Notes: generated from the letters alone by a model not told the origin. A stretch of 24,896 nucleotides of DNA from Chara braunii (GCA_003427395.1 BFEA01000114.1:250783-275678); one strand, 5' to 3'; positions 1-6,011 are shown, counted from the stretch's first letter. Numbers and translations: made by a program.

Positions 1-117
1 CGTACTTCTTCGGAAGGCCCGCTTCGCGAAAGTACCCCTTCGGGATAGTGTCCCTTCGGTAAAGTAGCCCTCTGGCAAAAGTGCCCGCTCGGTAAAGTAG
101 CCCTCTGGCAAGAGCTT
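1..117. repeat. Minisatellite of ~17-bp CCCTTCGG-type units
   Basis: About seven imperfect units of 16-18 bp follow one another, each close to CCCTTCGGTAAAGTAG. Variants read CCCTCTGGCAAAAGTG and CCCGCTCGGTAAAGTAG. The array runs off the left edge of the window, so its full length is unknown. No open frame or RNA gene is recognised in it. Confidence 0.75.
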
Positions 118-205
118 TCCTTACCTCTTCCCCCTCCCCTTTTTTCCTTTTCCTTTTTTCTTTTCCCTTTTTTGCGCTCTGATTCACAATGTGACAATAT
201 ATATA
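118..205. repeat. First copy of a pyrimidine-rich direct repeat (partner near 567-650)
   Basis: A CT-rich tract ends in GCGCTCTGATTCACAATG and then GTGACAATAT. Positions 567-650 repeat the order: a CT-rich tract, then GCGCTCTGATTTACAGTG and GTGACAATAT. Two similar blocks about 450 bp apart, bracketing an inverted repeat and a hammerhead-like core, could be the direct terminal repeats of a small retrozyme-like element. That reading is inference; no primer-binding site or polypurine tract was recognised. Confidence 0.4.
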
Positions 206-210
206 TATGT

Positions 211-418
211 ATATATATCGTCAAATAGAACTGCCCGGTAAACCGTAGGCAGAGAGGGATATATATATTTATATATGACGATATATATTTGGGTTCAGCC
301 TCCTGATGAGTCGGTGAAACTCCGACGAAACAGTTTGTCACAGCCCCTCGTTTGTTGTCCTCTTCTCCCTCTCTGCCTACGGTTTACCGTAGGCAGTTCT
401 ATTTGACGATATATATAT
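211..418. repeat. Inverted repeat (~48-bp arms) enclosing a hammerhead-like core
   Basis: The left arm 211-258 and right arm 367-418 are reverse complements apart from a two-base indel. Each contains ATCGTCAAATAGAACTGCC and ACCGTAGGCAGAGAGGG. The right arm is also internally palindromic around TACGGTTTACCGTA. The ~108-bp spacer holds the hammerhead-like motif at 303-331. AT dinucleotide tracts adjoin both arms. Confidence 0.7.
303..331 (+). ncRNA. Hammerhead ribozyme-like catalytic core (candidate 1)
   Basis: CTGATGA (303-309) is followed by a stem GTCGG/CCGAC (310-314 with 322-326) closed by a 7-nt loop, then GAAAC (327-331). This is the hammerhead order: CUGAUGA, stem II, GAAA. A mini stem III (ACA/TGT, loop GTT) would end in GTC at 337-339, a legal cleavage triplet, as in small type I hammerheads. 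The following bases do not pair with the bases before 303, so stem I is not closed locally. It may be a broken ribozyme or may need a distant strand. Confidence 0.5.
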
Positions 419-566
419 ATTTATTCCCCTCTCTCTTAAGACACTCGCAAGCTGGCCCCCAGTTGGCTGCGTGCAAGTGGGTCCTTGTGACACACGGGGA
501 TGGGGGCAGCCAGCGCGCAACCTGTCATCCACGTGGATGGCCTTGTACGTAAGAGGTGATGAACAG

Positions 567-735
567 TTGGGGCTTTCCTTCCTTTCTTCTTTTCCTTTCC
601 TTGTGTTGTTTTTGTTCCCCTTCGCGCTCTGATTTACAGTGTGACAATATACCGGGCAGTTCTGTTTGTGACGATATATATATATATATATTGTGACGAT
701 ATATATATATATATACGATATATATAAAAGGCCGG
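567..735. repeat. Second copy of the CT-rich direct repeat, then (AT)n tracts
   Basis: Positions 567-650 resemble 118-205. They are followed by ACCGGGCAGTTCTGTTTGTG, which is related to the inverted-repeat arm at 211-258, and by several TGTGACGATATATAT blocks. The AT runs at about 675-726 are simple repeats. No hammerhead core follows this copy. Confidence 0.5.
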
Positions 736-749
736 CGAGTTTTAAGTGG

Positions 750-812
750 TGGAATATATCGAACTCAGGTCTGTACTTCAGCAGTGCATGGGTGTACCAA
801 CTGAACCCAGGC
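750..812 (-). mobile_element. tRNA-derived SINE head (degenerate)
   Basis: On the minus strand a box A-like GGTTCAGTTGGTACA (within 791-811) is followed by a box B-like CCTGAGTTCGATAT (752-768). The spacing suits an internal RNA polymerase III promoter. The segment between matches the copies at 1225-1262 (-) and 9514-9574 (-), including CAGTnCATGGrTGTA on the plus strand. No A-tail or target-site duplication was identified. I read it as a SINE fragment rather than a tRNA gene, because acceptor-stem pairing is absent. Confidence 0.5.
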
Positions 813-870
813 TTTTGTACTCCATCTTTATTTTAAACCAAGGCCTCGGTCCTTGCGGCAAGTTTGCCCT

Positions 871-965
871 ATCACGACCAGTGATTGGAAAACTTCTCAG
901 ATGTGGACGATCTACACAATGCAGATCGTCCACATCTGAGAAGTTTTCTAATCACTGGTCGTGAT
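871..965. repeat. Near-perfect hairpin: 43-bp arms, 9-bp loop
   Basis: Left arm 871-913 and right arm 923-965 are reverse complements at 42 of 43 positions; the exception is one G/A difference. The loop is ACACAATGC. A transcript would form a long, almost unbroken duplex of the kind processed by Dicer-like enzymes. Alternatively it is a recent foldback duplication. No flanking promoter was recognised. Confidence 0.85.
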
Positions 966-1022
966 TGGGCGATGGCAGCGATGCTGATCTGCTGCTTGTG
1001 AAGATCGTCGGTGGATGGTTTC

Positions 1023-1206
1023 GGTCTGATAGGGGGGCATATCCCTGTGGTGACGGAGGGCATATCCACTAATGAGGGTCGTGGTGACGGTTATTTTAGC
1101 GCTAAGTTTTTGCACTACTAAGTTTTCGCCTCGGTCTGATAGGGGGGCATATCCACTAATGAGGGTCGTGGTGACGGTAATTTTAGCGCCAAGTTTTTGC
1201 ACTTGT
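1023..1206. repeat. Tandem duplication, ~89-bp offset
   Basis: The block GGCATATCCACTAATGAGGG with GTCGTGGTGACGG and AAGTTTTTGCACT occurs at about 1061-1117 and again at 1150-1206. Each copy is preceded by GGTCTGATAGGGGGGCATAT (about 1023 and 1133). The copies differ at only a few positions, so the duplication is fairly young. Confidence 0.75.
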
Positions 1207-1224
1207 TCTCCTCCTCTGACCGCT

Positions 1225-1265
1225 GTACTTCAGCAGTTCATGGGTGTAGCAGCTGAGACAGGGTA
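1225..1265 (-). mobile_element. SINE-head remnant, same family as 750-812
   Basis: The plus strand reads TACTTCAGCAGTTCATGG and GTGTAGCAGCTGAGACAGG, matching the copies near 775-812 and 9540-9572. The box A side is recognisable on the minus strand; the box B side has decayed. A G/C homopolymer-rich stretch (1275-1312) follows. Confidence 0.4.
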
Positions 1266-1439
1266 AGTTTTTTTGTTCCCCCCGCCCCCCGCCCCCCTTC
1301 CCCTCGCCCCCTTCCATGAGCTGCGGACCTAGTCCATTTTGCGGGCATTGTGCACTCGCAGACCATGTAGTACGAACTGTTATTCATATTATTGGTTTGG
1401 GCCGAATTAATTCTAGACGCATTTTATCACCGATTGTCG

Positions 1440-1622
1440 TACCGCCTTCCCCCGAATACAACGGACCCTCATTACAGCTGTATTTGAGGTATCATTCAGT
1501 CTAAATACAGTTAATATAATCACCGTACGTTCTACTATTCAGGGGAAGATGTATTTGAGGTATCATTTAGTCTAAATGCAGTTAATATAATCACCGTACG
1601 TAGTACTATTCAGGGGAAGAAG
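1440..1622. mobile_element. TTCCCCC-type MITE with a 71-bp internal duplication
   Basis: The left end TACCGCCTTCCCCCGAATAC is mirrored by the right end GGGGAAGAAGTTAC. Inside, the block starting TATTTGAGGTATCATT at 1481 is repeated from 1552, each copy ending in ACTATTCAGGGGAAGA, so the right terminus exists twice. Other family members (2549-2658, 6064-6172) are single-length, so this copy gained a tandem duplication of its right half. The element is too short to encode a transposase. Confidence 0.65.
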
Positions 1623-1627
1623 TTACC

Positions 1628-1668
1628 CTAGCTGAGTTGGTACACTCCCTCGTGATTTGTAACCTGTT
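1628..1668 (+). mobile_element. Box A-like tRNA remnant
   Basis: CTAGCTGAGTTGGTACAC resembles a tRNA D-arm/box A. A convincing box B does not follow at normal spacing. It may be a SINE-head fragment related to the other tRNA-like heads in the window. Confidence 0.3.
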
Positions 1669-2029
1669 AAACTACAGACCGCAGTCGGGCTCCGGATGGG
1701 CTCAGTGGAGCAAGAATAACTCTTGAAATTCTGAATTACCTTCAGTGGGCCCGTGAGCTCAAAGATGATATCTCAAAAAAAAAAATTAAAAAAAAATGAT
1801 ATCTCAAGTTCTCAAGGTCGGAAGACTCCGTCGGACACCTTTGCGCTGTCGAAAAACGAAACTCGTGCATCTTCCGCCAGAAGATGCCCAGGTTCGTTCA
1901 TCCCTTTGCTATAGATTATTAAATTGTAAGGAGTGTATTTTGCCACTGCGGTCGAATCCTAATGATCCCCGCAATCAACTCAGACGAGTGAATCTGATTC
2001 ACTTCGAATTTACCTGGGGTGAAAATGAA

Positions 2030-2130
2030 TTTATTTATTTGTATTTTTATCTTTTTATTTATTTATTTATTATTTTTGGTGGGGGGTGGGAGGAAGGGGG
2101 GCGGCATTGCTCGATCTTTTTTTTTTTTTT
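2030..2130. repeat. TTTA/TATT-rich tract, G-run and 14-bp T-run
   Basis: The low-complexity ATTTATTT series (2030-2075) and a G-rich stretch (2080-2102) precede a T-run at 2117-2130. On the minus strand the T-run is the A-tail of the U2 copy just downstream. I see no gene in 1640-2130. Confidence 0.7.
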
Positions 2131-2217
2131 ATGTCACCCGATGGGTCACGGATCAGATATTAAACTGATCAGAAGAGATACTACACTTGAACTTAGCCAA
2201 AAGGCCGAGAAAGGTAT
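2131..2217 (-). pseudogene. U2 snRNA retropseudogene, 5' ~87 nt, A-tailed
   Basis: The minus strand begins ATACCTTTCTCGGCC at 2217 and continues through TTTTGGCTAAG, GTGTAGTATCT, TCAGTTTAATATCTGAT and a short hairpin GTGACCCATCGGGTGAC. These are the 5' end, branch-point-recognition region and stem-loop II region of U2. It stops after about 87 nt and runs directly into an A-tail (T-run 2117-2130). Full plant U2 is roughly twice as long, so this is a 3'-truncated processed copy. AAGATC follows the A-tail and also ends the segment just upstream of the U2 5' end, and could be a short target duplication. Confidence 0.85.
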
Positions 2218-2227
2218 TGATCTTCAT

Positions 2228-2260
2228 TCTCTGTATAGTTCCGATTTTAACGGATGTCCC
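2228..2260 (-). pseudogene. U6 snRNA 5' fragment fused upstream of the U2 copy
   Basis: The minus strand reads GGGACATCCGTTAAAATCGG and ACTATACAGAGAAT, corresponding to U6 from the 5' stem-loop to the ACAGAGA box. After about ten non-U6 bases the U2 copy begins in the same orientation. The order U6 5' part, U2 5' part, A-tail matches the chimeric small-RNA retrogenes produced by LINE reverse-transcriptase template switching. A U2 insertion into an older U6 fragment is the alternative. Confidence 0.75.
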
Positions 2261-2345
2261 ATTGTTTTGTCGTTTTCTGCCTTTGCAATCTGGGTACTAA
2301 GGGGGGGGGAACCGTGGAAGGGGACCAAGTCCCACTACCGTCATT

Positions 2346-2450
2346 CGCCCGAATAGAGCACCCGGTCATTCGTGCCGTATCTAGACGGAAAACTGCACCA
2401 AGTACACAAACAACTTAGCTACAATGACGAGGACTGTGGCTTGGAACGGT
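2346..2450. mobile_element. Degenerate member of the TTCCCCC MITE family (internal part)
   Basis: GTATCTAGACGGAAAACTGC and CTACAATGACGAGGACTG match the interior of the intact element at 6064-6172, which has TACTTAGACTCAAAGATGC and CTATAATGACGGGACG. The termini are not clearly preserved. Confidence 0.4.
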
Positions 2451-2494
2451 TCTCATTTCTGCCCCTTGATCTTCATAATCTACGGTCAGAAATC

Positions 2495-2545
2495 GAGAAT
2501 GCGGGATAGTGGGTTCTAGCCCCAGATCGCGGGATCGAGTCCAGG
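2495..2545 (+). mobile_element. tRNA-related SINE fragment (box B-like)
   Basis: TAGTGGGTTCTAGCCCCAGA is followed by TCGCGGGATCGAGTCC, which resembles a tRNA T-arm/box B. A paralogous copy sits at 2690-2735 with GTTGGTTGGGACCTAGCC and GCGCGATCGAGTCC. The A-to-B spacing is shorter than in a real tRNA, so this is a remnant. Confidence 0.35.
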
Positions 2546-2548
2546 AAG

Positions 2549-2658
2549 TACCCGTCTTCCCCCGAACACAACGCACCCTTATTTTGGCTGTATCTGGCCG
2601 GAAATATAGCTTGTATACATTCATTTTTAGGGTGCGTCATGTTCGGGGGAAGACGGTA
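2549..2658. mobile_element. Intact TTCCCCC-type MITE, 110 bp, ~30-bp TIRs
   Basis: The left end TACCCGTCTTCCCCCGAACA (with ACGCACCCT) is mirrored by the right end AGGGTGCGTCATGTTCGGGG (with GAAGACGGTA), about 30 bp of terminal inverted repeat. The interior includes TGTATCTGGCCGG and CTTGTATACATTC, shared with 3915-4015. It opens and closes with TA, which could be a TA target duplication or part of the ends. Confidence 0.75.
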
Positions 2659-2689
2659 GATGAGTACAATTAAGTAAAGGAGAATGTGT

Positions 2690-2735
2690 GAGTTGGTTGG
2701 GACCTAGCCGCAGATAGCGCGATCGAGTCCTCGTT
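2690..2735 (+). mobile_element. tRNA-related SINE fragment, second copy
   Basis: GAGTTGGTTGGGACCTAGCC followed by GCGCGATCGAGTCC parallels 2495-2545. Together they define a small tRNA-related repeat. No tail is obvious; the flanking 2740-2860 is AT-rich, and nothing else is recognised up to about 2990. Confidence 0.35.
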
Positions 2736-2989
2736 AAGATGAACAGAATACGTGAAGGGCAAAGCCTATGCCTATTGTTAAAATTTATTGCGAATTTGAC
2801 AAAATAAAATTTAAAAAAATTGCAAATTTGCGAACAACAACAGCCGTCGAATCAGTAATGGTCCCCACTTAGCCGGTGTCGCCCACCTGCTGTCGCACGT
2901 ATCGCACCTCCTCTTGGGTGCCGCTCCCGCATGTTCCCTCCTCGTTGGAGGCCTCAGGCTTGAGCACGGATGTGTCTGCTACGGGGTTC

Positions 2990-3035
2990 CCCATAATAAT
3001 ATAATAATATAATAATATAATAATAATACTATAAT
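2990..3035. repeat. (AAT/TAA)n microsatellite
   Basis: The sequence ATAATAATATAATAATA and its continuation is a simple AT-rich tandem repeat. Confidence 0.85.
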
Positions 3036-3146
3036 GACAATAAAAAAAGGCCTGAAAGGCCGTCCTGTCCAGATTCGACAGGTATTTGAATTGGTTGGGC
3101 AATTAGCCTTTTTTTTTTTTTTTTTGGCGCGACCTTACGTAGCGTC

Positions 3147-3178
3147 GTTTCGTCAAGTCGCCAGACTTCACTCATCAG
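3147..3178 (-). ncRNA. Hammerhead ribozyme-like core (candidate 2)
   Basis: On the minus strand CTGATGA (3178-3172) is followed by a stem II of 7 pairs in 8 (GTGAAGTC with GACTTGAC, one G-G mismatch, loop TGGC) and then GAAAC (3151-3147). A mini stem III ACG/CGT followed by A would give a GTA cleavage triplet. Stem I cannot be closed from adjacent sequence. A related copy at about 3320-3380 shares the flank GCAGGCGCAA and AGGAGGATTAGAGAGTGT, but its core has decayed to CTAACGA. Confidence 0.38.
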
Positions 3179-3231
3179 GAATCGCAGGCGCAAGTGGAGG
3201 AGGATTAGAGAGTGTCACTACTTAAAAAAGT

Positions 3232-3275
<44 letters not shown>

Positions 3276-3380
3276 TGGGGGAGAAGAGTCGATTTGGGGG
3301 GGGGAAGAGTCCAGATTCAGCCCGACGGTACTCGTTAGGGGTCGCAGGCGCAAATTGAGGAGGATTAGAGAGTGTGAATA
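3165..3380. repeat. Direct repeat around poly(A)
   Basis: TCGCAGGCGCAAGTGGAGGA with GGATTAGAGAGTGTCA (about 3182-3218) recurs at about 3343-3378 with few changes. Between them lies a 40-plus-base A-run (about 3230-3273) and a G-rich stretch. An A-run flanked by direct copies would fit a retroposition footprint or a simple tandem duplication. Confidence 0.6.
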
Positions 3381-3744
3381 CGGATGCAGCTCATTAGACC
3401 ACTGTGGCAAAATACACTCGGTACAATTTATAGCAATGAACGAACCTGGGCATCTTCTGGCGGAAGATGCGGGCGTTTCGTTTTTCGTTTCGTGTGCCGT
3501 GTGGCGATGGCCAAAGTAGAGACTCCAGAGACACGAGTTAAGGACTATAAACCTAAAGAGTCACCTAGTCAGTAATCGAGAACAGGTACAGTGCCCAATG
3601 TAGAACGCCAGGATGGTTTCCTATTAATAATCCTCCCCTTGGTGTGAGGGAAAAAAAAAAATAAAAAAAATCTCGGAGTTTGGAGTCTAGTGGATGGATG
3701 GACGGGATGAATATATATCCCAATTGAGGGGCCGAGGAAAAGTT

Positions 3745-4020
3745 TTAGAGGGACTTTGCTGTCCCTTGTCGTGAATGTCTACAAGCCGTCGTTCCAGTCT
3801 CGTACAGTCGTGAGGAGCGTGCGTTGTGTTCGGCGGAAGATGCTACAGGGGGTGGGATATAACAGAGTCGAGCTGAGGGACTGCGGCTGTGAGGCGGGCT
3901 GGGCGGCCGTGGTCCGACAACAGTATCTGGTCGGAAAGGTAGCTTGTATACATTCACGATCAGGGTGTAGCGTGTATACGTTCACGATCAAGGTGTGTTG
4001 CATTCCGAAGATGGTAGTGC
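3745..4020. mobile_element. Compound TTCCCCC-family element with internal duplication
   Basis: GTGCGTTGTGTTCGGCGGAAG (3827-3848, quoted in part) matches the family terminus. GTATCTGGTCGGAAAGG and CTTGTATACATTCACGATCA (about 3925-3962) match the interior of 2549-2658. GTATACATTCACGATCA is repeated at once as GTATACGTTCACGATCA. Two or more copies appear nested or tandemly duplicated here. The overlapping open frames are shadows of this repeat. Confidence 0.5.
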
Positions 4021-4087
4021 ACGAATCATTGGCCTTTGATCGGGATTCCTTTTGTTTGCCTGCTGCTGGGAAGGGCTCCCAATTATA

Positions 4088-4142
<55 letters not shown>
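4088..4142. repeat. (AG)n microsatellite
   Basis: An uninterrupted GA/AG dinucleotide run of about 54 bp. Confidence 0.95.
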
Positions 4143-4144
<2 letters not shown>

Positions 4145-4324
4145 TGGGGGGGGGAGGATTTCAAACTCAAATCGAGGTGCAACTCAATTTTTTACCGTGT
4201 AGTCGTTTTCCTGTTTTGTAACTTAGTTTCTTTTACTTGAAAAAAAAAAAAAAAAAGACTGATGTTCAGTGCCATGCATTTTCAAAGAATTATCCTTTTT
4301 TTCTATTTTTTTTCAAACAAAAAA

Positions 4325-4358
4325 TTCTCGATTTATGCGTGTCTTCTGCAAAGCTCAG
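4325..4358 (-). pseudogene. U6 snRNA 3'-half fragment next to the foldback element
   Basis: The minus strand reads CCCCTGAGCTTTGCAGAAGA and CACGCATAAATCGAGAA, which aligns to U6 from the middle (CCCCTGCGCAAGGATGACAC) to near the 3' end. An A-rich tail follows. It is directly abutted by the foldback element at 4359-4529, on whose other side U6 sequence resumes. Confidence 0.7.
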
Positions 4359-4529
4359 GGGCGAGGTCCCACTAGCAATTTAAAAGTGGATTGGATAGAT
4401 GCCCTGAATGTGGACGTGTTTTAAGCAGAGATGCAGAAAGCAGTTCAATCTCGATTTTGTGCACCTTTCCACAGAAGAGTCCAGATTCAGGCTTTCAATC
4501 CAATCCTCTTTGCAAGTGGGACCTCGCCC
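4359..4529. mobile_element. Foldback element, 171 bp, inserted inside a U6 copy
   Basis: The ends GGGCGAGGTCCCACTAGCAA and TTGCAAGTGGGACCTCGCCC are inverted repeats, and the arms stay complementary nearly to the centre. On the plus strand it is flanked by CAG on both sides. Read as a U6 target on the minus strand, CCCCTG is present at both junctions, with GCATGG before and AGCTTTGCAG after it. That places the insertion within the conserved U6 GGCCCCTG segment. There is no coding capacity. Relatives: 4808-4973, 7077-7243, 11787-11951, 12031-12189, 10322-10474. Confidence 0.75.
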
Positions 4530-4590
4530 CAGGGGCCATGCTTCTCGATTTATGGGTGTCATTATTTCGCAGCGGCCATACTAATCTTCT
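4530..4590 (-). pseudogene. U6 fragments flanking the foldback element (two pieces)
   Basis: On the minus strand AGAAGATTAGTATGGCCGCT with ATGACACCCATAAATCGAGAA (4590-4542) is a U6 3' half. It is followed by GCATGGCCCCTG (4541-4530), which leads into the foldback element and continues as U6 beyond it. A T-run (4591-4612) adjoins. At least two U6 copies are therefore stacked here. Confidence 0.7.
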
Positions 4591-4654
4591 TTTTTTTTTT
4601 TTTTTTTTTTTTAAGAAGAAATCCTTTATAGGGCCCAGCGACAATTCCAGTTAT

Positions 4655-4702
4655 TTAAACTGAGCAGAAGATTTAGAACAGATACTACAGTCGATCTTAA
4701 CT
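4655..4702 (-). pseudogene. Degenerate U2 snRNA fragment
   Basis: The minus strand reads GTTAAGATCGACTGTAGTAT with CTGTTCTAAATC and CTCAGTTTAAAT. This corresponds to the U2 segment GCTAAGATCAAGTGTAGTAT with CTGTTCTTATCAGTTTAAT, plus a short insertion. It is flanked by T-runs at 4591-4612 and 4702-4719. Confidence 0.6.
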
Positions 4703-4807
4703 TTTTTTTTTTTTTTTTTGGCACTCGATCTCTTACTTAGCCTTTGTTGGCACTGATGCAATTGGTGGGCCCTCTGACCAAATCATGGCCGGTGGTGCCC
4801 AGTCCAG

Positions 4808-4973
4808 GGGCGAGGTCCCACTAGCAAAGAGGATTGGATCGAACGCCTGAAGCTGGACGTGTTCGTGGAAAGGTGCAGAAAATCGAGATTGAACTGCTTT
4901 TCTGCATCTCTGCTGAAAACACGTCCAGATTCAGGAGCTTCATCCAATCCTCGTTGCAAGTGGGACCTCGCTC
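4808..4973. mobile_element. Foldback element, 166 bp (best-preserved copy)
   Basis: The termini GGGCGAGGTCCCACTAGCAA and TTGCAAGTGGGACCTCGCTC (the second read with one base difference) form long inverted repeats, flanked on both sides by CAG. The left arm contains GCCTGAAGCTGGACGTGTTC; the right arm contains AACACGTCCAGATTCAGG. The near-palindromic centre AATCGAGATTGAACTGC divides the arms. A transcript would form a ~75-bp imperfect hairpin. A U6 5'-end fragment lies just downstream (about 4996-5014, minus). Confidence 0.75.
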
Positions 4974-4995
4974 CAGGGGGTCCTGCCTGATGTTT

Positions 4996-5014
4996 TTGTG
5001 ACGGATGTCCCCAA
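4996..5014 (-). pseudogene. U6 5'-end fragment
   Basis: On the minus strand GGTCCTTGGGGACATCCGTC corresponds to the U6 5' stem-loop. Only about 20 nt remain, followed on that strand by sequence leading into the foldback element. Confidence 0.5.
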
Positions 5015-5050
5015 GGACCCCCAAGGGCTATTTTAATCTCTCTCTCTAAT

Positions 5051-5096
5051 AAGTCTCTAGCGTTCCAATTTTAACTAATGTGGTGCGGGACAAGGA
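5051..5096 (-). pseudogene. Degenerate U6 5' fragment
   Basis: The minus strand reads GTCCCGCACCACATTAGTTA then AAATTGGAACGCTAGAGAC, matching U6 GTCCCTTCGGGGACATCCGT and AAAATTGGAACGATACAGAG with several changes. Confidence 0.5.
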
Positions 5097-5099
5097 TTG

Positions 5100-5100
<1 letters not shown>

Positions 5101-5134
<34 letters not shown>

Positions 5135-5158
5135 TGTGGGTGTGGGTGTGTGTGTGTA
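5101..5158. repeat. T-run and (GT)n microsatellite
   Basis: About 20 T are followed by an interrupted GT repeat to about 5157. Confidence 0.9.
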
Positions 5159-5226
5159 CCTTGCAAGGAGGTATTCTCAACCCAGTGCTCATAGTAATAA
5201 ACTGAAATCTATGTGCATTCGCACGC

Positions 5227-5605
5227 ACTGCTGCAATTATCACTGTAACGCTGTTGCATGTGGTCGGTATTGCGGTTAGATACCTGAGAGTGTGTTGTTC
5301 CCCGTTGCTTATCTTCTCTGCGCATTCGCACACACTGCTGCAATTATCGCTGTAAACCCGTTGAATCTGGTCTTTATGGCAGTTAGATACGTGACAGTGC
5401 GTGATGTTTCCCGTTGCTCATCTTCTCACTGCTGCAATTTTCGTCGTAACCCCGTTGAATCTGGTCGTTATCGCGGTTAGATACCTGACAGTGCGTGATG
5501 TTTCCCGTTGCTTATCTTCTCACTGCTGCAATATTCGCCGTAACGCTGTTGAATCTGGTCGTTATCGCGGTTAGATACGTGACAGCGTGTGATGTTCTCC
5601 GCGTG
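5227..5605 (+). repeat. Four tandem units of 94-107 bp
   Basis: Units begin with ACTGCTGCAAT at 5227, 5334, 5428 and 5522. Each carries GTTGAATCTGGTCGTTATCG (or a close variant), GCGGTTAGATACCTGACAGT and a TTTCCCGTTGCTTATCTTC-type end. The first unit is longer because of an extra GCATTCGCAC segment. The third and fourth units are the most alike. The motif GAATCTGGTCGT also recurs in the array at 6330-6870, suggesting a shared ancestry or target. Confidence 0.85.
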
Positions 5606-5734
5606 AACATGCATTGCATGCCTTTTCAAGGAAAGAAAATTCTCTCTCACTCCATTGTAACGGTCTACGTGCTTACCATTCCGCAAGTCGGGACACCGTG
5701 TCACCCGTTTTGTTTTTTTTTTTTTCTTTTTTTA

Positions 5735-5811
5735 TTAGACCATCTCTGGTTGTATGCGTGTCATCCTTGCGCAGGGGACGTGCTTATCTTCTCTATATCG
5801 TTTCGATTTTT
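5735..5811 (-). pseudogene. U6 snRNA pseudogene lacking the 5' stem
   Basis: The minus strand reads AATCGAAACGATATAGAGAA, GATAAGCACGTCCCCTGCGC, AAGGATGACACGCATACAAC and ends CAGAGATGGTCTAA before an A-rich tail (T-run about 5712-5731). It covers U6 from before the ACAGAGA box to the 3' end with scattered substitutions (ACAGAGA is ATAGAGA). Confidence 0.75.
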
Positions 5812-5832
5812 ATTTATTTAGTTATTTTTTAA

Positions 5833-5867
5833 GATATCGTTCCGATTTTAACGGACGTCCTGGACGA
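5833..5867 (-). pseudogene. U6 5' fragment adjacent to a complete U6 copy
   Basis: On the minus strand GTCCAGGACGTCCGTTAAAA then TCGGAACGATATC is the U6 5' stem-loop and following region. It lies just downstream (minus sense) of the complete copy 5901-5998, separated by the A-tail and one target-duplication copy. Confidence 0.65.
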
Positions 5868-5870
5868 CAG

Positions 5871-5948
5871 AAGAAAGCTTTTTTTTTTTTTTTTTTTTTT
5901 TTGGACAATTTCTCAATTTATGCGTGCCATCCTTGAAAGCACAGGGCC

Positions 5949-5980
<32 letters not shown>

Positions 5981-6011
5981 ACGGATGTCCCGAAGGACCA
6001 AGAAAGCTTTT
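5871..6011 (-). mobile_element. Retroposed U6 copy with 12-bp target-site duplication
   Basis: The minus strand from 5998 to 5901 is a nearly full-length U6 (98 nt): GTCCTTCGGGACATCCGTTA, AAATTGGAACGATACAGAGA, AGATTAGCATGGCCC, then a small scrambled patch, then GACACGC-like to GAGAAATTGTCC. An A-tail (T-run 5879-5902) follows. AAGAAAGCTTTT occurs at 5871-5882 and at 6000-6011, immediately outside tail and 5' end. Complete 5' end, A-tail and direct repeats define LINE-mediated retroposition. The upstream element and TATA box of a plant U6 promoter are not seen. Confidence 0.8.

Noticed and set aside
5227-5605. CRISPR-like regular array
   Set aside because: Whole 94-107 bp units are repeated, with no short repeat alternating with unique spacers, and the context is eukaryotic.
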